NCBI GenBank assembly: GCA_029210325.1
Contig: JARGPU010000005.1
Coordinates: forward strand, 62,001-126,000
From: Alcanivoracaceae bacterium
GTDB lineage: Bacteria > Pseudomonadota > Gammaproteobacteria > Pseudomonadales > Alcanivoracaceae
DNA: 64,000 nt
Direction of reading: 5' to 3'
The position numbers and the translations under genes were made by a program. Below, piece by piece: positions 51,946 through 60,135 of this stretch; the stretch's first letter is position 1, and each line of letters begins with the position of its first letter. The notes beneath the pieces are model-generated. The model saw only the letters and a list, made by a program, of their open reading frames with translations. It was not told the origin of the DNA and ran no database searches.

Positions 51946-52737
51946 TCAGGTCACTTTGATACGACGAATAATGGCGCGATAGATACCCGGGAACCAGCGC
52001 TTCAACCAAATCGCCAGGCCCTCGCGGCCGGCGATGATAACCTGAGCGCGATCGCGCTGCACGGCGTGAATGATACGCTCAGCACAAACCTCTGCCGGCG
52101 TACCCTGTTGCTGATAGTCATCCATTTTGCCGTGGCTACTGCCATCAGCAGTAACTGCATTGACCGACACCTGAGTGCGAACGAAACCGGGCAACACCAT
52201 CAGCACCCTCAGGCCGTTGTCATACTCTTCTGCTCGCAGGGACTCAAACCAGCCGTGCAGTGCATGCTTGGACGCACAGTAGGCAGAGCGCATCGGTGTA
52301 GGTAGCTCGCCAACCAAACTGGAGATTACCACCACACGGCCGGCACCTTGCTCACGAAACCATGGCAGTACCGCCTTGGTCAGGCCGATAACACCGAAGA
52401 AATTGATTTCCATCACCCGCCTGTCGACGCCAATGTCAGTTTCCATCACCCGCGAGCGTTGGCTAATGCCGGCGTTGTTAACCAATATGTCGAGGCGACC
52501 AAAATGCGCCCGGACATTGTCAGCCGCCTCGCAGAACGCGGACGGGTCCTCCATGTCCAGCGCCAGCACCAGATGGTTCTCCGGCCATACCAGCCGTTGT
52601 CTCACCCGCTCCAACTCGTCAGCGCGACGCGCAGAAAGGACCACCCGGGCGCCATAACGGCTGAACTCCATGGCCAGCGCCTCGCCGATGCCACTCGATG
52701 CACCAGTAATCCACACCACCTGATTAGCGAAAGACAT
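51946..52737 (-). CDS. Short-chain dehydrogenase/reductase
   Basis: A 263-aa classical SDR. NAD(P) loop [11 protein letters not shown], structural NNAG, catalytic Ser in [10 protein letters not shown] and Y-x-x-x-K in [12 protein letters not shown]. An Arg cluster after the first strand ([11 protein letters not shown]) suggests NADP. A C-terminal tail rich in Trp/Arg ([17 protein letters not shown]) may bind the membrane. Start 52737, AGGAA upstream. Substrate unknown; probably cotranscribed with ttcA. Confidence 0.88.
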   Translation of the reverse strand: MSFANQVVWITGASSGIGEALAMEFSRYGARVVLSARRADELERVRQRLVWPENHLVLALDMEDPSAFCEAADNVRAHFGRLDILVNNAGISQRSRVMETDIGVDRRVMEINFFGVIGLTKAVLPWFREQGAGRVVVISSLVGELPTPMRSAYCASKHALHGWFESLRAEEYDNGLRVLMVLPGFVRTQVSVNAVTADGSSHGKMDDYQQQGTPAEVCAERIIHAVQRDRAQVIIAGREGLAIWLKRWFPGIYRAIIRRIKVT

Positions 52738-52900
52738 GCTGATTCCTGTCGGATTGGAAAGGCGCCTAGGGTGGAGCGGGAAGCGAATACAGTCAATCAC
52801 CCTCGCCCTAAGCGTGAACGGCAAAATTTCCGCACTGCCTATGTGGCAACGGTGGCAGCGGCTCACACGGGAACCGCCGCCAATAGCGCAGGAGCTAGCG

Positions 52901-54109
52901 CTACTTCAGCTCTCGCGACGACAGCCCCAGCAACTGACGTGCCACAATTAACTGCTGGATCTGCTGCGTGCCCTCGAAGATATCAATGATCTTCGAGTCT
53001 CGAGCCAGCTTTTCCAGCAGGAACTGCTCGGAATAACCAAGCTCCCCACACAGCTCCACACACTTCAGGGTAATAGCATTGCCAACCCGTCCTGCCTTGG
53101 CTTTGCACATCGAAGCATCCTTCGAGTTCGGCTGGCGGTTATCCGCCATCCAGGCCGCTTTGTAGGTCATTAACCGGGCTGCATCGAGGTCCGCTTCCAT
53201 CCGGTAAATCTCGGCTTCGATCGCGGTAGAGTTATTAAGTGACTTCGAGAAGTCAGCCCTAACACCCTCTTTTGAAAGAATTTCTCTTGTTATCTCCAGG
53301 GCCGCGCGGGCCACGCCGAGCGCCATCGCGGCGACCTGTGGACGGGTGTTGTCAAAGGTCTGCATGACCCCACCAAAGGCTTTTTTACGGGCTTCTTCGG
53401 TATCAGCCACCTCGGCAGAACCAAGGATGCTGTCTTTCGGAATGCGGCAATCATTAAGACTCAGGGCCGCAGTATCCGAAATACGCAGACCCATCTTGTC
53501 TTCAACACGTACCAGCGTCATGCCCGGGTTATCCCGCGACACGATGAACGACTTGATCGCCGCCTTGCCCTTGGACTTATCCAGTGTCGCCCAGACCACC
53601 ACAGCATCACAACGCTGGCCAGCGGTGCAGTAGATCTTCTCCCCATTAAGAACCCACTCGTCGCCATCAAGGCGGGCACTGGTGGATACAGCGGCGGAAT
53701 CAGAGCCCGCGCCTGGCTCAGTAATCGCCATCGCGCAGTACAACTTGCCGAACTGCTCTTTTTGCTCCGGCGTGCCCACAGCCATAACGGCCGCATTGCC
53801 CAGACCAGTGCCCGGAATAGACAGCATCAGGCCCACATCCCCCCAACACATCTCTTCCATGCCAACGATGCCGGTCAGGTTGGCACCATTCTTGACACTA
53901 TCGTCAGTGCCCTGTTCTTTGTCCTTTGCCTTGCTTTGACTGGGGCGCACCGCTGCGATCATCTGCGCCACGGGACGCAACTCTTCTGGCGTGTCACAGT
54001 GTTCAATCTTGTCGTATTTACGAGAAATCGGCCTGAATACGCTACTTGCCAGCTGCTGGGACATCTGCTGAACCATCAGCATTTTCTTTGGCAGTTCGAG
54101 ATTAATCAT
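52901..54109 (-). CDS. Acyl-CoA dehydrogenase, subunit or paralogue 1
   Basis: A 402-aa flavoprotein of the acyl-CoA dehydrogenase family (first step of beta-oxidation). MAITEPGAGSDSAA is the FAD/substrate signature, and the catalytic Glu is in IDIFEGTQQIQQ near the C-terminus. Cys-rich insertions (CKAKAGRVGN...CVELCGELGY) are as in short/medium-chain enzymes. Start 54109 (MINLELPKKM) with GGAGAC. Downstream partner of the next gene, 27 bases apart, likely one operon behind the operator at 55283-55298. Confidence 0.92.
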   Translation of the reverse strand: MINLELPKKMLMVQQMSQQLASSVFRPISRKYDKIEHCDTPEELRPVAQMIAAVRPSQSKAKDKEQGTDDSVKNGANLTGIVGMEEMCWGDVGLMLSIPGTGLGNAAVMAVGTPEQKEQFGKLYCAMAITEPGAGSDSAAVSTSARLDGDEWVLNGEKIYCTAGQRCDAVVVWATLDKSKGKAAIKSFIVSRDNPGMTLVRVEDKMGLRISDTAALSLNDCRIPKDSILGSAEVADTEEARKKAFGGVMQTFDNTRPQVAAMALGVARAALEITREILSKEGVRADFSKSLNNSTAIEAEIYRMEADLDAARLMTYKAAWMADNRQPNSKDASMCKAKAGRVGNAITLKCVELCGELGYSEQFLLEKLARDSKIIDIFEGTQQIQQLIVARQLLGLSSRELK

Positions 54110-54136
54110 TATATGTCTCCTCAAGGACCTTGGCCC

Positions 54137-55237
54137 TTAGACCATCAAAGCGCCTTCCAGCACACCCACCGCACGCAAGTTGCGGTACCACATTTCCAGC
54201 GGGTAATCGCGAATAAAGCCGGCCCCACCAAACAGCTGAATGCCGTTGGTGCCGATTTCCATGGCCTTGTCAGCGCACAGCACCCGCGCCAGATAAGCTT
54301 CGCGATGGAAAGGCAGCCCCTGCTCAGCGCGGCTGGCAGCGCGCCATACCAGAAGCCGCATGGCCTCAAGCTCAATACCAATATTGGCGACCATAAAGGC
54401 TACCGATTGGCGCCATGCGATTGGCTCGCCGAACGCCTTGCGCTCATTGACATAGGGAATGCTGAAGTCCAGAACCGCCTGGCAACAGCCCACCGCCAGC
54501 GCCGCAACACCGAGGCGTGACAGGTCCACCAGACGCTCAAGATCAAAGTTTTCCAGTCGGTTAAGCGCTGGCACATGTACGTTGTCGAAGGTAACCGTGC
54601 AGGTATCCAGCGAGCGCAGCCCCATATAGTCAGCTGCCTGAGAGGAAACGCCGGCGGCCCCTTTCTCAACCACAAAGGCACTAGGCCCCTCGCCCTGCAG
54701 ATCCGCAATTACCAGTAACAGTTCGGCGTCGGCGCCGAAGGGCACCAGGCGCTTTTCTCCGCTTATAACGTAGCCATCACCATCTGCTACCGCCTTGGTT
54801 TGCAGGTCGGCGGGCTCAAACGTTGCCCGTCCCTCCATCAATGCGACGGCCGCCGGGACGAATTGCTCCGCAGCCAGTCGCGGCAAGAAGGCCTCCTGCT
54901 GCGCCTCACTAGCGAAGTCCAGCAGGGCATTAATCACCCCCAGTGGCGCCAGCGCTGCCAAGGCCAGCGAGATATCGCCGTGGCCAAGATCCTCCGCAGC
55001 CAGCACATTGGACATCGGGTCCCGCGGCATGCCGGCTCCACCGTGAATCTCCGGAATGGGCAACAAAGTCAGGCCCAGCTCCACGGTACCATCAAGAAAG
55101 CCGGCCGGAGCCGCACCAGCCTCGTCCGCACTTCGGGCAATTGGACGAATCTGCTTCTCGGCAAAGCGCTGTAGGCTTTCCCGGGTCATGCGCTGCTCTT
55201 CGGTCAGCGACAGGTCAAAGGGTAAATCCTGGCTCAT
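54137..55237 (-). CDS. Acyl-CoA dehydrogenase, subunit or paralogue 2
   Basis: A 366-aa acyl-CoA dehydrogenase homologue that starts at the second of two ATGs (MSQDLPFDLS) with GGGGAG upstream. The fold is complete from the helical N-terminus to QLFGGAGFIRDYPLEMWYRN, but the signature after strand 1 (EPGAGSD) is replaced by MEGRATFEPADL, and the protein ends shortly after VGVLEGALMV, where the Glu of the YEGT motif falls. It may be a regulatory or partner subunit in a two-gene enzyme. First gene of the pair. Confidence 0.88.
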   Translation of the reverse strand: MSQDLPFDLSLTEEQRMTRESLQRFAEKQIRPIARSADEAGAAPAGFLDGTVELGLTLLPIPEIHGGAGMPRDPMSNVLAAEDLGHGDISLALAALAPLGVINALLDFASEAQQEAFLPRLAAEQFVPAAVALMEGRATFEPADLQTKAVADGDGYVISGEKRLVPFGADAELLLVIADLQGEGPSAFVVEKGAAGVSSQAADYMGLRSLDTCTVTFDNVHVPALNRLENFDLERLVDLSRLGVAALAVGCCQAVLDFSIPYVNERKAFGEPIAWRQSVAFMVANIGIELEAMRLLVWRAASRAEQGLPFHREAYLARVLCADKAMEIGTNGIQLFGGAGFIRDYPLEMWYRNLRAVGVLEGALMV

Positions 55238-55282
55238 CATGGCTCCCCTGCTGGAAAGTAACCTATAAGTAACAACCGATAA

Positions 55283-55298
55283 TCAAACGATCGTTTGA
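55283..55298. promoter_or_regulatory. Perfect palindrome, PsrA/TetR-type operator
   Basis: TCAAACGATCGTTTGA, a perfect 16-bp palindrome 45 bases upstream of the acyl-CoA dehydrogenase pair. It contains CAAAC-N4-GTTTG, the consensus I know for PsrA, the TetR-family repressor of fatty-acid oxidation genes in Pseudomonas. A regulator gene is not next to it. Confidence 0.8.
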
Positions 55299-55425
55299 AC
55301 GCTCGGATGCTGGCACAGCAAGGTACCGCCCGACAAGCGCCTGTCCGCAATTGGCACAACTGACTGTCACCCAGAACCACTCTTGATCCTATATACTCTG
55401 GCGCAGGACGGAAGGGGCCAGATAG

Positions 55426-56604
55426 ATGGTCAGCCCTCTCGGTCGCAACAATAACAACAGGCCCTATCAGCACGTGCTAAGACTTATCCCCCAGCATGAC
55501 CCCGTCATGGCCCTGCGCCTCAACCGGCAATTGATGGCCGTGTACTCCTACATCCTGGTTTGGGGAGGTACCATGCTGGCCATGCAGCTTGGGATTTTTT
55601 CTTACCACACACCGCACAAGCCCCTGTTCGCCTCCTTACTTGTATTCAATGCCATTATCTTTGCGCTGATCCGATCAGGTGCCTCGAAAATATTTTCAGA
55701 CCCAAGCCTGACCATCGCACAAATGCTATCGGCAATTACCCTTGTCACAGCGCTACTGCATTACGCCGAGGAAATGCGCGGCGCGATGATCTCTATTTAT
55801 TTCATGGTGATGACATTTGGCGTGTTTGCGCTGGACCGAACCAAAATGATCGTCATGTCTGCAGTGGTCATCGTCGCGTTTACTGGGCTAATTGTTTACG
55901 AGTTTATCTACAGTCCCAAATTGATGGTTTTTTCTCTAGCGGTCGGCCAATGGATGATCCTGCTGCTTGGCCTGATTTGGTTCGTTTTTGTTGGTGGCTA
56001 TATCCACAATCTGCAACAGCGCATCCGTGAGCAACGGGAATCACTCCGCGATAGCCATTCTCGCCTTGAAGAAAGCCATACGCAGTTACATGGCGCCATG
56101 AAAAAGCTGGCTGAAATCGCGGTGCGTGATTCACTAACGGGCTTATATAACCGGCGCCACTTTATCGAGCGGCTGGAGGAAGCCATCGCCATTGCCAAGC
56201 GATCGCAGCAGCCTTTTTATCTTGCGCTAATTGATCTGGACCATTTCAAGCAGGTCAATGATCTCCACGGCCATCAGGTCGGCGATGAAATCCTCGTCCG
56301 ATTTTCCACCTTGGCTCGTCAAATCCTGCGCCGCTCTGACGTGCTTGCCCGGTATGGCGGAGAAGAGTTCATTGTGCTTTTCCCGGAAGGTGGCGGCGAC
56401 GATATAGCAGAGGTTCTAGAGCGACTAAGAGAGGCGTTTGCGGCTATGTCCTATGATGACCTGGTATCAGGTCTTCGCGTCACTCTGTCAGCCGGCCTTG
56501 CTGGCTGGCTCCCTGAGGATGACTCTGACAGCCTGACTCGCCGAGCGGATGACCGCCTTTACGCCGCCAAGCATCAGGGCCGAAACCGTCTGCAGGTGAG
56601 CTGA
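55426..56604 (+). CDS. Membrane diguanylate cyclase (GGDEF)
   Basis: A 392-aa enzyme making c-di-GMP. Six hydrophobic helices in the N-terminal half (about residues 30-205) form an unclassified sensor region, followed by a coiled-coil linker (RIREQRESLRDSHSRLEESHTQL, about 208-235) and a GGDEF domain: RDSLTGLYNRRHF, LIDLDHFKQVND and RYGGEEF. The RRSD five residues before GGEEF is an intact RxxD inhibition site. ATG at 55426 with AAGGGG upstream. Reads away from the acyl-CoA dehydrogenase pair. Confidence 0.93.
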   Translation: MVSPLGRNNNNRPYQHVLRLIPQHDPVMALRLNRQLMAVYSYILVWGGTMLAMQLGIFSYHTPHKPLFASLLVFNAIIFALIRSGASKIFSDPSLTIAQMLSAITLVTALLHYAEEMRGAMISIYFMVMTFGVFALDRTKMIVMSAVVIVAFTGLIVYEFIYSPKLMVFSLAVGQWMILLLGLIWFVFVGGYIHNLQQRIREQRESLRDSHSRLEESHTQLHGAMKKLAEIAVRDSLTGLYNRRHFIERLEEAIAIAKRSQQPFYLALIDLDHFKQVNDLHGHQVGDEILVRFSTLARQILRRSDVLARYGGEEFIVLFPEGGGDDIAEVLERLREAFAAMSYDDLVSGLRVTLSAGLAGWLPEDDSDSLTRRADDRLYAAKHQGRNRLQVS

Positions 56605-56691
56605 AAGAAATCCTTTTTCCCACACCGCTGCGTTATCATCCTCTCTGAAATTTCGCCAAGCCTCGAGCTCAGCCCGCCACCGGAGTACGCC

Positions 56692-57261
56692 ATGCATCAG
56701 CCCGATAACCCGCAACTGCGCCAGAGCCTGCGTGACTGGCTTGATAAGGCCGGTGAAGACTGCCTGACCTGGGTGGAGGTTCATGGCCTGCTGACCGCAT
56801 TGGCCTGCGCCCCTGCAATCCCGCAAGGCTGGCAAAGTGCGATTCTTGAAGAAGGCGACGTGCCAGCAGAGGTTGGCGCAGCAATGGAGAGCCTGCGCCA
56901 ACGGATTCAGTCTCAGCTTGGTGCCGGCGAAGGTATTACCCTGCCCTGCCGGCTTGACCCGGATGAGGATCGAGAGGGCAAGGATCTGGCAAGCTGGTGT
57001 GCCGGTTTTGTTATTGCCGTCAGTCTGGATGAGCAGGCATGGCACCAGAATCAGGACGAGGAAACCATGGCCGGCCTGATGCTCCCGTTTATGCTGATCT
57101 CAGGTCTGGATGAAGACCCGGCGCTGGATGATCTATGGCAGGACCGCAAGCTAGTGCGGGAAATGGCCAGTGGCATACCCGATGTTATTGAAGAGCTGTT
57201 TCTGCTGTTTCACGCTCCTGAGCTTGGTCAGGACGACAATGACGACGACGGCGAAGATTAA
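56692..57261 (+). CDS. YgfB/UPF0149-family protein
   Basis: A 189-aa acidic, helical protein. WVEVHGLLTALACAP and DLASWCAGFVIAVSLD (the usual WCxGFL segment) mark the YgfB/UPF0149 family. The tail is very acidic (QDDNDDDGED). Function in this species unknown; in Pseudomonas, YgfB is reported to antagonise a regulator (AlpA). Convergent with the GntR gene, 34 bases apart. Confidence 0.82.
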   Translation: MHQPDNPQLRQSLRDWLDKAGEDCLTWVEVHGLLTALACAPAIPQGWQSAILEEGDVPAEVGAAMESLRQRIQSQLGAGEGITLPCRLDPDEDREGKDLASWCAGFVIAVSLDEQAWHQNQDEETMAGLMLPFMLISGLDEDPALDDLWQDRKLVREMASGIPDVIEELFLLFHAPELGQDDNDDDGED

Positions 57262-57295
57262 AGCATTACCGCCTGCTTGCCAGAACCGTGAAATG

Positions 57296-57991
57296 CTACT
57301 TCTTCCGCCTGGCGCCCCAGGCGGCTTCAATTTGCCGAGCTCGAACGATCGACTCTTGCACCAGCGATGACTGGTGCTCAGCAAATTCACGAATAATCTC
57401 CAACGCTGAGCGCACATCGCGACGGAAGATGGTCTCAATGATTGCCTTGAAAAATGACAAACATTCTTTGCACTCATCCGGATCAAGGTGCAGCGCCATA
57501 TAATAGGCTCGCTGAATGGCTGGCTGCAGATTGGCCATGATGTCTTCAACAAAAGGGTTGCGGGAAAACGGATAAGCCAGCTCGAGGAAGCGGAAAGATT
57601 GTTCGAAAAAGCCGTCCATGTCGCGCTCGTCAGCGCAGTGTTGCAACTGCTGGATAGACAGAATGAACGGGTCCATATCGTCTTCGGCCATGACTTTGAT
57701 AGCCTTTCGCACTACCAAACCCAGCAAAACCTGCGCTAACTCATACAAGCTACGCACGTGGGCTTCTGACATATCCTTAACCACCGCACCGCGGCGCGGC
57801 AGGATGTCAATCAGATGGCGGCGCTCAAGAATCAGCAGCGCCTCGCGCACAGAACCCCGGCTCACCTCTAGCTCGCCGGCAATGCGCAACTCCTGAATCC
57901 TGTCTCCGGCCAGCATCTCACCGCGAATAATCTGCCGGGCCAGATGCTGGGCAATCTGTTCGGAAAGGCTTTCCTGGGCCTTGAAACTCAT
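57296..57991 (-). CDS. GntR-family regulator, FCD effector domain
   Basis: A 231-aa repressor or activator. N-terminal winged helix (about 8-75: SEQIAQHLARQIIRGEMLAGDRIQE, SRGSVREALLILERR) and a C-terminal all-alpha FCD domain (about 85-225). The usual metal-binding His of FCD after the N-x-x-FH position is not evident; the equivalent region reads FEQSFRFLELA. It has a matching tandem operator 16-47 bases upstream (58007-58038). Autoregulation is inferred. Confidence 0.88.
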   Translation of the reverse strand: MSFKAQESLSEQIAQHLARQIIRGEMLAGDRIQELRIAGELEVSRGSVREALLILERRHLIDILPRRGAVVKDMSEAHVRSLYELAQVLLGLVVRKAIKVMAEDDMDPFILSIQQLQHCADERDMDGFFEQSFRFLELAYPFSRNPFVEDIMANLQPAIQRAYYMALHLDPDECKECLSFFKAIIETIFRRDVRSALEIIREFAEHQSSLVQESIVRARQIEAAWGARRKK

Positions 57992-58006
57992 CCACCACCC
58001 TCAGTA

Positions 58007-58038
58007 TGTCGGACAATCTATTCAGGACTGTCCGACTA
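58007..58038. promoter_or_regulatory. Candidate GntR operator, two GT-N3-AC boxes
   Basis: TGTCGGACAA (58007-58016) and TGTCCGACTA (58029-58038) each hold the GT-N3-AC core of FadR-subfamily GntR operators; their centres are 22 bases apart, two turns of the helix. Together they also form an inverted repeat, GTCGGACA / TGTCCGAC. Directly upstream of the GntR start. Confidence 0.7.
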
Positions 58039-58092
58039 TAGAGCAACAGCCGGAATAAGCAAATACAGGCAGCAGAGCGCGTAAAGAAGTAA

Positions 58093-58134
58093 TTATGCAC
58101 AGCCCAATAAGTTATCCACATTTTCTGTGGATAA
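58093..58134. other. Cluster of DnaA boxes
   Basis: TTATGCACA (58093-58101), TTATCCACA (58112-58120) and, inverted, TGTGGATAA (58126-58134): three matches to the DnaA consensus TTATNCACA in 42 bases, the last two head to head with a 5-base spacer TTTTC. A weaker TGTGGGTAT follows at 58138-58146. The stretch 57992-58367 has no gene. No dnaA, dnaN or gidA near; see findings. Confidence 0.7.
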
Positions 58135-58259
58135 ATCTGTGGGTATCCTGAAGAAAGGATGCCAAAAGGCACGTGGCGCAGACCATTCCCCGCAATGTAG
58201 AAAAAAACGCCAAATAGGCAAGCCTTTAAATATCAGTAAGTTAGAGATATTCTTTGGCC

Positions 58260-58272
58260 AATCAATAGGTTG
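58260..58272 (+). promoter_or_regulatory. IHF consensus site
   Basis: AATCAATAGGTTG matches WATCAA-N4-TTR exactly. It lies 126 bases beyond the DnaA boxes in the same gene-free stretch, next to TTGGCCAA (58254-58261). Confidence 0.5.
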
Positions 58273-58311
58273 CGTATTTGCCTGGGGGATCGCCTGAGTC
58301 CGGTAGAACTG

Positions 58312-58332
58312 TCTGTGCAAAACACGCACAGA
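58312..58332. repeat. Inverted repeat in the DnaA-box intergenic region
   Basis: TCTGTGC (58312-58318), 7-base spacer AAAACAC, GCACAGA (58326-58332). Perfect 7-bp arms; located past the end of the barrel gene, so it may be a transcript end or part of the same element. No T-run. Confidence 0.4.
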
Positions 58333-58367
58333 TATAGTGCAGAAAATAGCTTTAAATCATGCAGAAA

Positions 58368-58877
58368 TCAGCGGCGGAGACTGATGGTAAGGCCCAAAAT
58401 CAGCCCCGGCTCCATGTCCTGCGCATTATCCTCACGCTCCTGCGCAGTGTCACAGGAGATCGCACGCCGATAATCCGCGCAATCCAGGCTCTCAAGCACA
58501 GCTACGCCACCACTAAGGGTGATTCTGGTGTATTCCTTGACCCACTGGTGACCAATTTCAAAACCTAGCCCAAGGCGCTCATAACGATATTCACCCGCCA
58601 GATCACCTACCATCAGGCCGGTATAGTATCCGCTGACATTGGTATAGCCGCGATCAATTCGATGCCGGAAACCAGCCACCCAGCGCCAGTCATCACTGAG
58701 CCCGCTATCCACCAGATAGGTACCGGGAACCGCATAGACAGTATTACGCTGCCCTGCCCACTCCAGGTTCAGGCCATTAATCCCGTTGACGAAGGCATAG
58801 CCAACCAGCACCTCGGACGACGCGTGGCCCGCAACGGACAACAGCAGAGCAGCAAGAAGGGAGCGGTGCAGACGCAT
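58368..58877 (-). CDS. Predicted small outer-membrane beta-barrel protein
   Basis: A 169-aa secreted protein not assigned to a family. Signal peptide MRLHRSLLAALLLSVAGHASS, then aromatic-rich alternating strands (WRWVAGFRHRIDRGYTNVSGYYTG, GLGFEIGHQWVKEYTRITLSGGVA) and an end ILGLTISLRR. Two Cys (CADYRRAISC) could form a disulfide loop. About eight strands, similar in size to PagL or OmpW-like barrels, but no catalytic His-Ser pair recognised. Stands alone. Confidence 0.55.
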   Translation of the reverse strand: MRLHRSLLAALLLSVAGHASSEVLVGYAFVNGINGLNLEWAGQRNTVYAVPGTYLVDSGLSDDWRWVAGFRHRIDRGYTNVSGYYTGLMVGDLAGEYRYERLGLGFEIGHQWVKEYTRITLSGGVAVLESLDCADYRRAISCDTAQEREDNAQDMEPGLILGLTISLRR

Positions 58878-59022
58878 CAGGGAAAGGACCTCATTATTAT
58901 TCTTGTGTCACTAAGGACCGAGCTATTTTGGGCAAGGTACCCGGCGAAGACAAGCCCGCTTCGTTAGTTGTTTGTAACCCTGCTGGCGGCAAAGCCCGCC
59001 AGCAGGTCGTCACCCAGCCGAA

Positions 59023-59256
59023 TCAGATCGGAATGTCGTCAATCCGGTCAGCGGTGGTATCAATGGTACCGTCAACCTTCTCCAGCGCCGCATCGGCCTC
59101 ATTGCCCACAACCGGAATGATTGACAAAGCAGCACCTGCCACGGAGGCAGTCGCACCGACCAAACGCATCGGCGTCGATGCCAGCTTGGTCAGAAAGCAG
59201 CCGCTGAGAAGGGATGCGAGCAGTGCCAAAACGGCTATTCTTGTTATGTGCTTCAT
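59023..59256 (-). CDS. Small lipoprotein (DUF6726/NF038104-type)
   Basis: A 77-aa lipoprotein with lipobox LLSGC (Cys near residue 20), then FLTKLASTPMRLVGATASVAG, a glycine/alanine-rich hydrophobic segment and an acidic end. Start at 59256 (MKHITRIAV) with GAGGT upstream. Small lipoproteins of this kind commonly follow purC in Pseudomonas relatives. Function unknown. Confidence 0.7.
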   Translation of the reverse strand: MKHITRIAVLALLASLLSGCFLTKLASTPMRLVGATASVAGAALSIIPVVGNEADAALEKVDGTIDTTADRIDDIPI

Positions 59257-59331
59257 AAATGACCTCATGGTTTAGTTTTTTTTTGCCCGGAGTCATTTCA
59301 AACTATCCGGACAAACTGTTCAACCACCTTG

Positions 59332-60051
59332 TTACTGGTAAGAAAAAGTCATACCAAGACGACGGCCCACCTGCTCATAAGACTCGACCACATTGCCCAG
59401 ATCCTGACGGAAGCGGTCCTTGTCGAGCTTTTCCCGAGTCTCTTTATCCCATAGACGGCAGCCATCGGGGCTGAACTCATCGGCGAGCAACACTTCTCCA
59501 TGGAACACCCCAAACTCCAGCTTGAAGTCGACCAGTAGCATGCCTCCATCCAGAAATAGCTGACGCAATACTTCGTTCGCCATGAAGGTGAGTTCTTTCA
59601 TACGCTCAAGCTGATCCACGGTAGCCCAGGCAAAACTCAGCGCATGAGATTCGTTGATCATCGGATCACCAAGTGCGTCGTCTTTCAGGAACAGTTCATA
59701 GGTTGGCGGTGAAAGCTCTGTACCCTCCTGAATACCTAAGCGCCGACAGATACTTCCTGCAGCGATATTGCGCACTACGCACTCCACTGGAATCATTTGC
59801 AGCCGTTTTACCAGTGACTCGTCCACCGACAGCTGCCGCTCCATATGAGTCGGAATGCCAGCCTCTCGTAGCCGGGTCATAATAAAAGCATTGAACTGAT
59901 TATTGACTGCACCTTTACGATCAAGCTGCTCACGCTTTTTACCGTCAAAGGCTGATGTGTCATTTCGAAAATGCATTACCAGAAGGTCCGGGTCATCCGT
60001 TGTATAAACGGACTTCGCCTTGCCGGCATACAGCTCTTCACGCTTTTCCAT
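59332..60051 (-). CDS. purC: SAICAR synthetase
   Basis: A 239-aa enzyme of purine synthesis (CAIR plus Asp plus ATP to SAICAR). Starts [16 protein letters not shown]; further [17 protein letters not shown] and [24 protein letters not shown], all diagnostic. GGGGGAG upstream of the ATG. Supplies the substrate of PurB, encoded 18 kb to the left. Confidence 0.97.
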   Translation of the reverse strand: MEKREELYAGKAKSVYTTDDPDLLVMHFRNDTSAFDGKKREQLDRKGAVNNQFNAFIMTRLREAGIPTHMERQLSVDESLVKRLQMIPVECVVRNIAAGSICRRLGIQEGTELSPPTYELFLKDDALGDPMINESHALSFAWATVDQLERMKELTFMANEVLRQLFLDGGMLLVDFKLEFGVFHGEVLLADEFSPDGCRLWDKETREKLDKDRFRQDLGNVVESYEQVGRRLGMTFSYQ

Positions 60052-60135
60052 TTTTCACTCCCCCGAAGCGGGATCACGGTTACGGTTGCCAGAAGCTCTA
60101 AGCGCCTGGTGTAATCTGGATTTGTCTGACTGCTC

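Noticed and set aside
57992-58367. The DnaA-box region as the chromosome origin
   Set aside because: dif is 46 kb away and there is no dnaA, dnaN, gidA or AT-rich unwinding repeat; an auxiliary DnaA-binding site is more likely.
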